Shown: piece by piece, positions 9,861 through 19,350 of the stretch | Position numbering within the stretch: the first letter of the stretch is position 1 | Layout: every line of letters starts with the position of its first letter | NCBI GenBank assembly: GCA_905221605.1 | Contig: CAJNDS010002190.1 | Coordinates: 235,001 to 275,000 of the forward strand | Source: Symbiodinium natans | Taxonomy: Eukaryota; Sar; Dinophyceae; Suessiales; Symbiodiniaceae | Reading direction: 5' to 3' | Length of the DNA: 40,000 bases | Translations under genes and position numbers: made by a program | The notes under the pieces: generated by a model | The model's database searches: none | What the model saw: only the letters and a program-made list of their open reading frames with translations | What the model was told of the DNA's origin: nothing

Positions 9861-9947
9861 CCCTAAACCCTAAACCCTAAACCCTAAACCCTAAACCCTA
9901 AACCCTAAACCCTAAACCCTAAACCCTAAACCCTAAACCCTAAACCC
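9861..9947 (-). repeat. (CCCTAAA)n array flanked by a 9-bp direct repeat
   Basis: GACCATGTG occurs at 9849-9857 and 9948-9956 around about 12 perfect units. Confidence 0.85.
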
Positions 9948-10030
9948 GACCATGTGTTCTAAATGTCTGTGTGGTGGTTTCAATCACTGGGGCGGCTGTG
10001 TGTGTGTGGTTGTTTCACTGGATGGGGGAT

Positions 10031-10140
10031 TGGGATGTTCCCCCATATACTAACAGTCCTTAATAGGGATTGTAATGGGATTATCACAGAGGGTACTATA
10101 ATCCCCATTAAGGACTGTTAGTATCAGGGGGAACATCCCA
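10031..10140. mobile_element. Family D element, long near-perfect inverted repeat
   Basis: TGGGATGTTCCCCCATATAC ... GAACATCCCA. Both halves pair over about 50 bases (ACTAACAGTCCTTAATAGGG with its complement), giving a hairpin with a short loop. Related copies at 16433, 28560 and a fragment at 32505. Confidence 0.8.
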
Positions 10141-10991
10141 GATGGGCGAGAAAGTCCTCTGCGAAACCGCACCCCCCTCCCAAACCTTAAACTCTGAACC
10201 CTAAACTCTAAACCCTAAACTCTGAACCCTAAACCCTGAACCTTAAACCCTAAACCCTGTTGTGCATCCGGACTCCTGTGGGTGTTGCCAGACACTGCCC
10301 AAGCACAGGCTACCAGCCCTACTGACTGGACTCATGCACTCTAGCACGCCAATCAACAGGCACAGTCTCAAGCATGAGGACAAGATGACCATCTCGCAAC
10401 ATATCATGAGAAACCCTAAACCCAACTAAAAAATAAAAAACCTAAACCCTAAACCCTAAACCCAAAACCCAAAAATCCCTAAACCCTAAACCATAATACC
10501 CTATAATACCCTAACACCCTACACGAACCGAGTGTCTGGAGCGTCGCTGACTGTTGGGGTTCTTTGCCTGGGTCCGGATCCAGCTTTGCTGGCGGATCCC
10601 AAGGGAAAAGGCAAAAAGCACTCCAGCCCAGTAGCGACTCCGGGCTTCTAGGGGTTTAGGGTTTAGGGTTTAGGGTTTAGGGTTCAGGGTTCAGGGTTTA
10701 GGGTTCAGGGGATGTAAGGTTTAGGGCTTAGGGCCAGTTTAGGGTTTAGGGGCTTTGGGTTTAGGCTTTAGGGCTATATATAGGTTATGCAAGTACCATA
10801 CCCTGAGGGTTTGGTTGCCGAACTGCTTCATACTGTACACTGTACATTTCTGATGACAGCAGTTCAACTTTACTGGCTCTTAGTAGGGAATTGCTTAGTC
10901 GTGAATTAGGGAATGAGGTAATTACCCCGTATAATCCTTTAAAGGGAAAAGATAGGGGGAGAATAAGGTACCTAATTCCGGCATTATCTAC

Positions 10992-13580
10992 TCAGACAAC
11001 CGAGGAGGTTCCGAGGCAAAGCGTGAAAGCAAACTCCGTCTGCTTCGGAGAGCTTTTGGATTTGGGCCTCGTTGATGATTTGCCAGGCCGCCTTCTGTCA
11101 TGGGCTTGCTCACTCAGAGCCTTCCTGTAAACATGTTGCTGCTTTCGAACTTCCTTCCGCTTCCGCAAGTCACGCTTGCGGCGGTGAGCCTCCTTTGCTG
11201 TAAGGTCTTCTGAAAACAGCAGCGCTGTGTTCAGGTGGCCTTTCCCGCCTTTACCCATGAGAATTCCTGCCCGGAACTTGTCCATTCCGCGGAGGCGCCC
11301 GACGGTGTCGCGCACGAGCCGTCTGTCCAGGTCATGTGCAGCTTCCTCCAGCACGTCCCATATCATGCTGCCTGCTCCCTCAAGGAGCCTCGCAATCATT
11401 CTCTCAGAGTCCACGGCTCTTCCCCGGTAGGGCTGCTGGCGAAGGAGCCTTGGTAGCCAAGTAACCATATTAAAACAATGGCACCCCTTTTTTTGGTTGG
11501 TTACTTTACTAAGGGAACCCAGAACTAAAAAAAAAGAGTAAAGGGTACCACTGGGCTACCAAGTAAACCCTAAACCCTAAACCCTAAACCCTAAACCCTA
11601 AACCCTAAACCCTAAACCCTAAACCCTAAACCCTAAACCCTAAACCCTAAACCCTAAACCCTAAACCCTAAAGGGTACCACTGAGGAGCAGTGCCAAGTC
11701 CAGCGCGGTGTGGCCTTCGCGTGTCCGGGCGTGGAGGTCCACCCGCCCATCTGCCAGGAGCTCCTCAACAACCTCTGGGCTCCCTGCGAGCCTTTAGGGT
11801 TTAGGGTTTAGGGTTTAGGGTTTAGGGTTTAGGGTTTAGGGTTTAGGGTTTAGGGTTTAGGGTTTAGGGTTTAGGGTTTAGGGTTTAGGGCTTAGGGTTT
11901 TCGGGTTTAGGGCTCCCTGCGAGCATTGGTAGCCCAGTAGCCGTAGTAAAGTTATATAACAAGGGCCACCCCCTCTTCTTGGGGGGGCGTAGTTTCTTTA
12001 TAAGAGAACCTTAAGAACCAACAAAAGGGACAAAAGGGTCCCAAACCCTAAACCCTAAACCCTAAACCCTAAACCCTAAACCCTAAACCCTAAACCCTAA
12101 ACCCTAAACCCTAAACCCACTGGGCTGCAAAGGAGCACGGCCATGTGAAGTGCCGTCTGCCCTGCGGCGTTCGCCCTGGCCACGGCTCTGAAGCGCCGGT
12201 GCTTCAGCAGGAGCCTATACTTCTTCTTAGAACCTTAAGAAAAATAGTACATTTTCTCTATACTCCGCTTAGAACCGTAAGAAAAATATTAATTTTTAAT
12301 ATCATCTTTTCTTCTTAGAACCTTAATAAGAATAATATCGTTAATAATTATCCTCTTATAAAAATAGTATTTTTTAAATATACTCTTGGGTTTTTTGTAT
12401 AAACAAATTTTTAAACAAATGATTCCCAAGGGGGATATAGGAGCGAGCAGATCTCCCCATGGCCCCACGCAATCGCAGCGTGAAGGGCTGTGCAAGAGCG
12501 TTCGCAGTAGTCCTCCACGTCGTAGCCGAAGTTGAAGTCGTTGGGCAAGGGGATATCTGCCAGGGCATCGGCCACCCGAAAGGCGGAATGGTCCAGCAAC
12601 GTCTTGGCGATGCGGGCCTGGCCCCCAATGGCTGCATAATGCAGGCCGGTGCACCGGGTGCAGGCGTCATAGAAGCCACCGATGACATCGTCATCTCGCT
12701 CATTGACAATGCTGCCATCCCTGTCTGCTTCCTTGGCTACACTCCGAAGGGTAGCCAAAAATTAAAACTTTAGCTGCCTTACTAATTAAGAAACCCAATA
12801 AACCCAAAAAAGGTAAGGGTCTAAAGTTACAGTAAAGTACCACAAAGCTTCCATGATGTACTTCACCACCTTCACGTCCTTTCCCTCCGTCGCGAGGAAA
12901 CTGGGCGCCTTGTAAGGGCTCCAGGCTATGCGCCGAAGGTTCGGTGTCGACTTCCTCGGTACCCCTGTAGCTATATCATAATGAGGGCATCCCTTTTTGG
13001 GTTGGCTAGTTTAAAAGGGGACCTTGAAGCAAAAAAGGGAAAAGGGTACCACTGCATGGACTACCAAGCTTCAGAAACGCCAAGAGCTTGGGCGCCTCCG
13101 TGCGGAAAGCCAGCAACTCCACGCAGTCCGCCCGGGCGAAACTGTGAGAGATGCAGGAAACATCAGCGAGCACCTGTCCCTCGCAAAGAAGGTCGAGATA
13201 TGCGGCTGGTGTTTTGGCCGGTGCCTCCAACATGGGTTTCCGAAAATATTAGGGGTACCTTATGGGGGGTCCTTATTACATGAGGAATCCTAGAGGTCTA
13301 TATTAAGGGATCGTAAACCCCCAACTTCGACTGTTGTTTTGGCCGGCGCCTCCAACATCTCCTTCAGCTCCCTGACCACGGTGCGAGCATCGACAAGCAG
13401 CTTGCGAATGGGAGCGCCAGTCATGGCCCAGGAGACATCCGCCCAAACCTTGCCGCCGCAGCTCATGGTCCCTCCGGAGGGCTTCTGCGCAGAAAGCGCC
13501 AGGTGGTCGGGAATGTCAAAGAATGCTTTGGCGAACGTACATGTTCGTCGCCCTTCCCTAGAACTGAGTCCGCATCCCAA
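10992..13580 (-). CDS. Ankyrin-repeat protein, seven exons split by six introners
   Basis: Minus-strand gene rebuilt by hand. Exons (high to low): 13580-13350 (5' edge unresolved), 13224-13073, 12954-12852, 12731-12445, 12214-12129, 11783-11690, 11448-10992 (TGA at 10994-10992). Every junction keeps frame. Ankyrin repeats are visible: CTGLHYAAIGGQARIAKTLL in exon 4, CTALHAAIAWGHGEIC continuing as SLLLKHRRF across exons 4-5, GQTALHMAVLL into SPEVVEELLADG across exons 5-6, and GHTALDLALLL into RQQP across exons 6-7. The N-terminal about 150 residues (VWADVSWAMTG, VLADVSCISHSF) match no family I recognise. The C-terminus is strongly basic (RRKRDLRKRKEVRKQQ), perhaps nucleolar or RNA-binding. Ankyrin repeats mediate protein binding, so no enzymatic role is inferred. 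Donors are GC at four introns and GA at two; all acceptors are AG. The true start codon and any upstream exon were not found; a second open frame runs from 13648 to 13463 and may belong to an upstream exon. Confidence 0.85.
11449..11689 (-). mobile_element. Intron 6 of the ankyrin gene: family A introner plus telomeric array
   Basis: 241-nt intron with GCTCCT duplicated at its edges (plus-strand AGGAGC at 11684-11689 and 11443-11448). GC donor at 11689 and AG acceptor at 11449 join DLALL to LRQQPYRG in frame. A complete family A element (about 11449-11564) is followed by a CCCTAAA array (11567-11668). A 15-bp piece of the element, TAAAGGGTACCACTG, is repeated on both sides of the array (11539-11553, 11669-11683). 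Confidence 0.8.
11784..12128 (-). mobile_element. Intron 5 of the ankyrin gene: family A introner plus two telomeric arrays
   Basis: 345-nt intron, GC at 12128 to AG at 11784, joining ALHMAVLL to WSPEVVEELL in frame. From the donor side it holds a family A element (11926-12128) with a CCCTAAA array inside it (12042-12118), then a second array in the opposite orientation (11793-11909). The second array is flanked by a 15-bp direct repeat, GGGCTCCCTGCGAGC, at 11777-11791 and 11910-11924. Confidence 0.8.
12215..12444 (-). mobile_element. Intron 4 of the ankyrin gene: AT-rich 230-nt intron
   Basis: Flanked by the duplicated hexamer GCTCCT (minus strand). Donor GC at 12444, acceptor AG at 12215; splicing joins HGEICS to LLLKHRRF, completing an ankyrin helix. 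The interior is very AT-rich compared with its surroundings and carries imperfect tandem copies of CTTCTTAGAACCTTAAGAAA-like sequence (about 12222-12325). It does not resemble families A to I. Confidence 0.8.
12732..12851 (-). mobile_element. Intron 3 of the ankyrin gene: divergent family A-like introner, GA-AG
   Basis: A 120-nt insertion with GGAAGC duplicated at both edges. Donor GA at 12851, acceptor AG at 12732; splicing joins VVKYIM to EADRDGSIV in frame. Family A-like ends (GGCTAC, GTACCAC) and the lysine-like AAACCCAATAAACCC core are present, but it differs from the other copies. Confidence 0.8.
12955..13072 (-). mobile_element. Intron 2 of the ankyrin gene: family A introner, GA-AG
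   Basis: A 118-nt element of family A: ACTACCAAG at one edge, the TTTTTGGGTTGGCTAGTTTAAAAGG-type core shared with other copies. GA donor at 13072 and AG acceptor at 12955; the tetramer GAAG is present at both edges. Splicing joins LLAFLK to STPNLRRIAW in frame. Confidence 0.8.
13225..13349 (-). mobile_element. Intron 1 of the ankyrin gene: family F introner with 24-bp duplication
   Basis: A 101-bp insertion (13234-13334) is flanked by a 24-bp direct repeat, 13210-13233 and 13335-13358, with one mismatch. The duplicated segment encodes MLEAPAKT on the minus strand. Splicing GC (13349) to AG (13225) at the same point of both copies removes 125 nt and joins KEMLE to APAKTPAAY in frame. The insert begins GGGTTTCCGAAAATATTAGG on the plus strand, the family F end also seen at 22141, 24284 and 33349. 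Confidence 0.85.
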
Positions 13581-13886
13581 GAGCTCAACAAAAACCCTAA
13601 GGCTAAAGCCTCAACATATCTAGGCCCTCTAGCCACCAAGCATTGCATCTCCAGCCAAAAGGAGGGCCGACAGGAAGCATCCGTTTCGTAAAGCCGAGAA
13701 CGGGCCTAGGGTTTCGGGTTGAAATAGTTTGCAGGGTTTAGTGCATAGGGCTTAGGGTTTAGGGTACAGTACTCCTTCATGAGGGCCTAAGTACCTTATA
13801 TATCCCTCTCTATAAACCCTTTAAGGGATTCTGTGGGATTTAGGGTCTAGGGTGCAGGGTTTAAGGTCAGGGCTGAGGATCTAGGG

Positions 13887-13993
13887 CTAGACCCAAAACA
13901 TAACCTAGGAATAAAACAGGTAGCGGATAAGGGAACCTATAGTTATATCAACCTTATCAACAAAAGGGAATGAGAGCCTACTCCGGGTCCAAG
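13887..13993. mobile_element. Family B element
   Basis: CTAGACCCAAAACATAACCT start, GCCTACTCCGGGTCCAAG end. It lies 64 bp from another copy in the same orientation. Confidence 0.65.
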
Positions 13994-14056
13994 TGTATTT
14001 CGGGCATCGCAAAGGGTACTCGGACCAAAATACCTGTTCCCAAAAAGCCAAAAAAT

Positions 14057-14177
14057 CTAGACCCACAAGTAAGCTAGGAATATAAAGGGTACCCTTTTGG
14101 GTTTAAAGGGGTTGAATTACAAGGGAACCCAAACCGTAAAAAAAAAAAAAAGTATAAGGGCCCACGCCGGGTCCTAG
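14057..14177. mobile_element. Family B element
   Basis: CTAGACCCACAAGTAAGCTA start, GGGTACCCTTTTGGGTTTAA core, an A-rich tract, and GCCGGGTCCTAG end. Confidence 0.65.
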
Positions 14178-14307
14178 TATTTTCCTTATAATACACACAG
14201 AGGAACTTCCCAGCGAGGAGGCAAGACAGGGCCTTCAGAGTAACACTCCATATGCTAATATCTTCGGTAGGTAGCCTTCAAAGAAGTTGGGCTGTGAGTT
14301 CGGTTTG

Positions 14308-14541
14308 TTTAGGGTTTAGGGTTTAGGGTTTAGGGTTTAGGGTTTAGGGTTTAGGGTTTAGGGTTTAGGGTTTAGGGTTTAGGGTTTAGGGTTTAGGGTT
14401 GAGGGTTAGGGTTTAGGGTTTAGGGTTTAGGGTTTAGGGTTTAGGGTTTAGGGTTTAGGGTTTAGGGTTTAGGGTTTAGGGTTTAGGGTTTAGGGTTTAG
14501 GGTTTAGGGTTTAGGGTTTAGGGTTTAGGGTTTAGGGTTTA
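14308..14541 (+). repeat. Long (TTTAGGG)n array
   Basis: About 33 units with one GAGGG interruption near 14400. Confidence 0.9.
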
Positions 14542-14723
14542 ACTTAGGGTTTAGGGTTAAGTTGGGGTGGGGGAGGGTTAGAGGGTTCCAGATTTGAGGG
14601 TTGCGACGTCAACTTGCGGGATAAGGGGTTTAGGGTTGAGGCTTCGCAGGCGGAGGGCTAAAGTTCAGGGTGTTGGGAAGCCCCACGCATCCAGCACGAA
14701 ACGTGCGAATTCAACAAGGGCCC

Positions 14724-14926
14724 TTAAACCCTAAACCCTAAACCCTAAACCCTAAACCCTAAACCCTAAACCCTAAACCCTAAACCCTAAACCCTAAACC
14801 CTAAACCCTAAACCCTAAACCCTAAACCCTAAACCCTAAACCCTAAACCCTAAACCCTAAACCCTAAACCCTAAACCCTAAACCCTAAACCCTAAACCCT
14901 AAACCCTAACCCTAAACCCTAAACCG
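14724..14926 (-). repeat. Long (CCCTAAA)n array
   Basis: About 29 units, opposite in orientation to the array at 14308; about 180 bp of unique DNA separates them. Confidence 0.9.
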
Positions 14927-16193
14927 TCGGGCCTTGCCTGGATTACAGCTCGCCAGATGATCTTGAACACCTCTCTTGCGGTTTAGGGTTTAGGGTTTAG
15001 GGTTCAGGGTTCAGGGTTCAGGGTTTAGGGTTTAGGGTTCAAGGTTTGTAGGCACGGCGTTGTTGCGAGGAGGGTTGTTTGGGCGGGGAGGGGCAGGGAC
15101 CCGCAGGTACGAGTACGTAAACTGAGCACAACATTAAACCCCAAACCCCGAATCCCAAGCCCTTAAAGCCTGAATTTCCTAAAGAGGCGGAAGGAGATCT
15201 GTCTTTTGGCCTAAAGCCTAATACCTAAATCTAAACCCCTAAACCTTACAAGGGCTCATGGAAAAAGCTTTGGGGGTTTTGGGGCTCTTAGGAAGGCACC
15301 CGCGTGTTGGCCGCAGACCACACGCCCTTCTTGCCCTGCCCGCCGAACTCCACGGGAGTCGGCACCTTCTCACCTGCTTCCGTGGGAGGGCTTCGGGTTT
15401 AGGGTTTAGGGTTTGGGGTTTAGGGTTTGGGGTTTAGGGTTTAGGGCTTAGGGTTTAGGGGGTTTCTCAGGTGAGGTTTGGGGTTTGGGTTTAGGGCTTA
15501 GGGTTTAGGGATTTAGGGTTTAGGGGTTTAGGGTTCATAATAGCTTCTAGGGATTCGGGCTTGGGGCGTTTTAGCTTCCAGGCTGACCTTGACCACCAAT
15601 GCTTCCCTTACATAAGTGTGCGGAGGAGGGGCGGGTGGGTTGGTCCTAAATCTCAAACCCTCGAAACCCTAAATCCTAAACCCCTAAACCCTAAACCCCT
15701 AAACCCTGAACCCGAAACCCGAAACCCGAAACCCGAAACGAAGTCTACTCCGCAAGCCTTCGGCCCCCGGCCGGGATGGATTCGACCACGCCCTCCCCGT
15801 GGAACGAAAGCTCCCAACTCCGAAACACTCCACCCTCCTGAAGCCTCTGTCTATCTTGCATCATAGAGTTTAGGGTTTAGGGTTAGGGTTAGGGTTTAGG
15901 GTTTAGGGTTTAGGGGTTAGGGTTTAGGGTTTAGGGTTTTGGGTTTAGGGTCTAGGGTTTAGGGCTTAGGGTTTAGGGTTTAGGGCTTCGGGCTTAGGGT
16001 TTAGGGTTTAGGGCTTAGGGTTTAGGATTTTGGGGCAAGGGCTTGGGGTTTAGGATTTGGGATCCATTGAGGTCTCCAAAGAGTTTAGGTTTAGCGCTGA
16101 GGATTTAGGTTTTAGGGGCGTCCATACTATAACGAAGTCCAACAAAGTGGGACCCTAGAGAGGGTTTAGGGCTTTGGATTAACACTCCAACTT

Positions 16194-16293
16194 ACCCAAA
16201 AGTCCATTTTATAGTACTATTGTTGAACTAGGTACCCCAGAAACAGTATTTGGTATGGTTTCTGGGTAAGTGCTATAAATGGACCCTCTGGGT
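16194..16293. repeat. Imperfect inverted repeat, possible old element
   Basis: ACCCAAAAGTCCATTTTATA and the complement of TATAAATGGACCCTCTGGGT pair over about 24 bases; an inner pair CCCAGAAAC/GTTTCTGGG adds to the stem. Confidence 0.5.
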
Positions 16294-16432
16294 GAACTAA
16301 ATGTCCTAATACAGGGACCTTACTAGTTAGAATAGGGTCTTGGGTGATATTCTGGTGTAATGATATAGAGACCCTAAGGGAAGAATACTAGTGTTAGGAT
16401 TTAAGACCTAAGGTTTAACGACTATTCTGACA

Positions 16433-16555
16433 TGGGATGTTCCCCCAGTCCCTAGTAGGGATTAGGGTGTAGGGATTGGGGGTTTGGGGTTTAGGGTTTA
16501 GGGTACAGTACTACAATCCCTACCAAGGACGTTAGTACAAGGGGGTTTTATGCCA
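16433..16555. mobile_element. Family D element with telomeric repeat in the loop
   Basis: TGGGATGTTCCCCCAGTCCC at the left; GTTAGTACAAGGGGG at the right. The loop contains GGGTTTAGGGTTTAGGG, absent from the 10031 copy. Confidence 0.6.
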
Positions 16556-16775
16556 AACCTTCAGTCCGAAAGCCTCGACCCTAAACCCTAAACCCTAAAC
16601 CCTAAACCCTAGACCCTAAACCCTGAACCCTAAACCCTAAACCCTGAGTCCTAAAGCCTCAAGTACATAGGAGGGCTCCCACGAGCGATCCGCCAGTCCC
16701 TCTGAGTACCCCGGCATTCCAAGTTCACGTTGTAGAGAACCTCTGTGGCCCCCGATTGTAGGGTTTCGGATCTAG

Positions 16776-16910
16776 CCCTAAACCCTAAACCCTAAACCCT
16801 AAACCCTAAACCCTAAACCCTAAACCCTAAACCCTAAACCCTAAACCCTAAACCCTAAGCCCTAAGCCCTAAGCCCTAAGCCCTAAGCCCTAATCCCTAA
16901 ACCCTAACCC
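16776..16910 (-). repeat. (CCCTAAA)n to (CCCTAAG)n array
   Basis: Switches from CCCTAAA to CCCTAAG units at about 16857. Confidence 0.9.
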
Positions 16911-17382
16911 AGGGTTTAGGGTTTGGGGTGTAGGGTTTCGGGCAGGGGACCACAGCCATAAGCAAAGGACTCAGAGACTCAAACCCCTGAAGGCAGAGTT
17001 GAGAGTTTAGGGTTTAGGGTTTAGGGTTTAGGTGTTCGGGCTTAGAGAGTATTCCTTAAAATCTTCTTAGACCCCCTATTGTAGTTTTTCGAATGCTCCT
17101 TGTTTAAGATGTATTGGAGCCTCTGGAAAGACAAGGGGCGCCACAGAGGATGTGCTGCGTGGTGAGGGTTGAGGGTTCAGGGTTGAGGGTTGAGGGTTGA
17201 GGGTTTAGGGTTGAAGGTTCAGGGTTTAGGGTCTAGTTTAATGCTTAATTTCGGGTTTAGGGTTTAGGGCACCCCCCCCCCCCAACGAACACTCTAAACC
17301 CTAAACCCTAAACCCTAAACCCTAAGGGGGGTAGTGCTCGCAACTACTCCCCTATGCTCCCGAAACTTCTCTTAGGCGCCCC

Positions 17383-17506
17383 TACTTGGAGGTTCATGGT
17401 ACGCACTATCCAATTATAACTGTACCTAATATAACCCACTAAACAGGCCCTTCAGTGCCAAAATGTGGGAAATAATTGGTTAATAAGTACCATGAACCTC
17501 CTAGTA
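17383..17506. mobile_element. Family C element
   Basis: Ends TACTTGGAGGTTCATGGTAC and GTACCATGAACCTCCTAGTA. Interior shares AATTATAACTGTACCTAAT with the 8542 and 23202 copies. Confidence 0.75.
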
Positions 17507-18210
17507 AAACCAAAACCTTAAAGCCTACTATTTGCTTAAGAACCACCCAGAAAAATGGAAGATAATAATCTCTATCTTGGCCTTCTACGTAAGAATATGT
17601 GCTAGTTTCGGTGGTTCGTTCTTCAGCAAATCGCAGAGGAATACTCCCTGTGGATTCTTGGCGGGGGCCTCTAGATTCTCTGGCAGCGGGCACTCGAGAG
17701 ACACTCTGCTACAGAGTTCTCGACATGCTATGCTGGACTCTCCAAACCCTAAACCCTAAACCCCAAACCCAAAACCCTAAACCCTCAACTCTTCAAACTT
17801 GAGCTCTCAACCCTGAACCCTAAACCCTAAACCCTAAACCCTAAACGCTAAACCCTGAACCCTGAACCCTAAACCCTAAACCCTAACCCGAACCCCTACA
17901 TTCTCTACGACATTGTCAGGAAGAGGGCGTTCCCTGGGATCCTCTGAAGAGAAGAGTTCTGAGAGAGTCGCTGGAGAGGTCTCTCTGTGACATACCTCTT
18001 CACTAGGGGACGCCGGGAGAGGAGTGAGAATGGGGCCTTAAGAATTAGAATCGGGTTTTGAGGGCTTCTTATCGCATATTGATAACGGGGCTTTTGGGGA
18101 ATACTACTAGTAACTCTTCCGCCCCCCTATGTTACCTGAGCTCGGCGTCCCCTATGAACTCCGTAAGCTCCTTCAAAGCTTTCGACCCCTGAGCTTCTGC
18201 CTCGACTGTC

Positions 18211-18261
18211 TTGGTAGCCCAAGGAACCATCTTAGAATAAGGGTCTCAGTGGGCTATCAAG
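18211..18261. mobile_element. Deleted family A element (51 bp)
   Basis: Both ends are kept (TTGGTAGCCCAAGGAACCAT and CAGTGGGCTATCAAG) but the core is missing, so it is an internally deleted copy. Confidence 0.6.
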
Positions 18262-18639
18262 TGCGCCCTAAACCCTAAACCCTAAACCCTAAACCCTAAA
18301 CCCTAAACCCTAAACCCTAAACCCTAGACCCCAAACCCTAAACCCTAAACCCTAAACCCTAAACCCTGAACCCTGAACCCTAAACCCCACCTTCAAGCAA
18401 GCCAGGCTCAACGTTAAGAAAACCAAAAGCCACAGCCGAAACTCCGAAACCCTAGGCCCCAAACCCTAGACACTCCGGTGTGGGGTGGGGCTCAGGGTGT
18501 ACAGGAACCCTAAACCTTAAACCCTAAACCCTAAACCCTAAACTCTACACCGGTCCGAGTTCTGCAGGCCGACCCCTTGTCCACACACCCGGGAGCTGAG
18601 GGCTGCTCCGAAATCGGAGTGCCCCAGACCTGGGACAGG

Positions 18640-18740
18640 GTTTAGGGTTTAGGGTTCAGGGTTCAGGGTTCAGGGTTCAGGGTTCAGGGTTTAGGGTTTA
18701 GGGTTTAGGGTTTAGGGTTTAGGGTTTAGGGTTTAGGGTC
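18640..18740 (+). repeat. (TTTAGGG)n array with TTCAGGG units
   Basis: A block of TTCAGGG units precedes TTTAGGG units. A second plus-oriented array is at 18815-18870 and a third at 19051-19115. Confidence 0.9.
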
Positions 18741-19227
18741 AGGGGCTTAGGGGGGCTCCCAGGGTTGTTTGGGGTTGAGGCTTGAGGGTTGAGGAACGAG
18801 TCCTCGCTAAGTTTAGGGGTTTAGGGTTTAGGGTTTAGGGTTTAGGGTTTAGGGTTTAGGGTTTAGGGTTGTGGGTTGAGGGTTGAGAGTTGGGGTTTAG
18901 GGTTTAGGGTTTACGGTTAAGGGTTTAGGGTTTGGGGTTTTCGGGTGCTCGGGCTTCGGGTCTACGATTGGCGCCTTTGAATCACTATGTCTTTGCTATC
19001 ACCCCACCCTCCCCGAATCCCTAGCTGAAAAGCGGAGCCCAACAGCTTATTTAGGGTTTAGGGTTTAGGGTTTAGGGTTTAGGGTTTAGGGTTTAGGGTT
19101 TAGGGTTTAGGGTTTAGAGTTTAGGGTTCCCTAGGTGCCTACCCCCCCCCCCCCCCCCCCAGCCCCCCCAATGAAGCCCCCGCCCGTAAGGATCCTTTAA
19201 CTTTAGTCGGGGCTGTTGGGTTCTCAG

Positions 19228-19350
19228 GCCCTAAACCCTAAACCCTAAACCCTAAACCCTAAACCCTAAACCCTAAACCCTACACCCTAAACCCTAAACC
19301 CTAAACCCTAAACCCTAAACCCTAAACCCTGAACCCTAACCCTAAACCCT
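19228..19350 (-). repeat. (CCCTAAA)n array
   Basis: About 17 units. Confidence 0.9.

Larger units (their letters stand above)
13700..17380. other. Mosaic region without an identified gene
   Basis: Two family B elements, long opposed arrays (14308-14541, 14724-14926), plus arrays at 15393-15540 and 15866-16030, minus arrays at 15650-15740, 16578-16650 and 16776-16910, a family D copy and an old inverted repeat. I found no convincing exon chain. Confidence 0.6.

Noticed and set aside
10565-10600. GGATCCAGCTTTGCTGGCGGATCC-like palindrome as a regulatory hairpin
   Set aside because: A related sequence at 7236 is not palindromic and both lie in open segments; no evidence for function.
12289-12758. 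Three overlapping minus-strand frames ending in AT-rich DNA
   Set aside because: Only the frame with ankyrin motifs is real up to 12445; the AT-rich tail is intron 4, and the other frames are shadows.
14703-14940. Target duplication GGGCC(C)TT around the long array
   Set aside because: The flanks match only over about seven bases with an offset; not better than chance.
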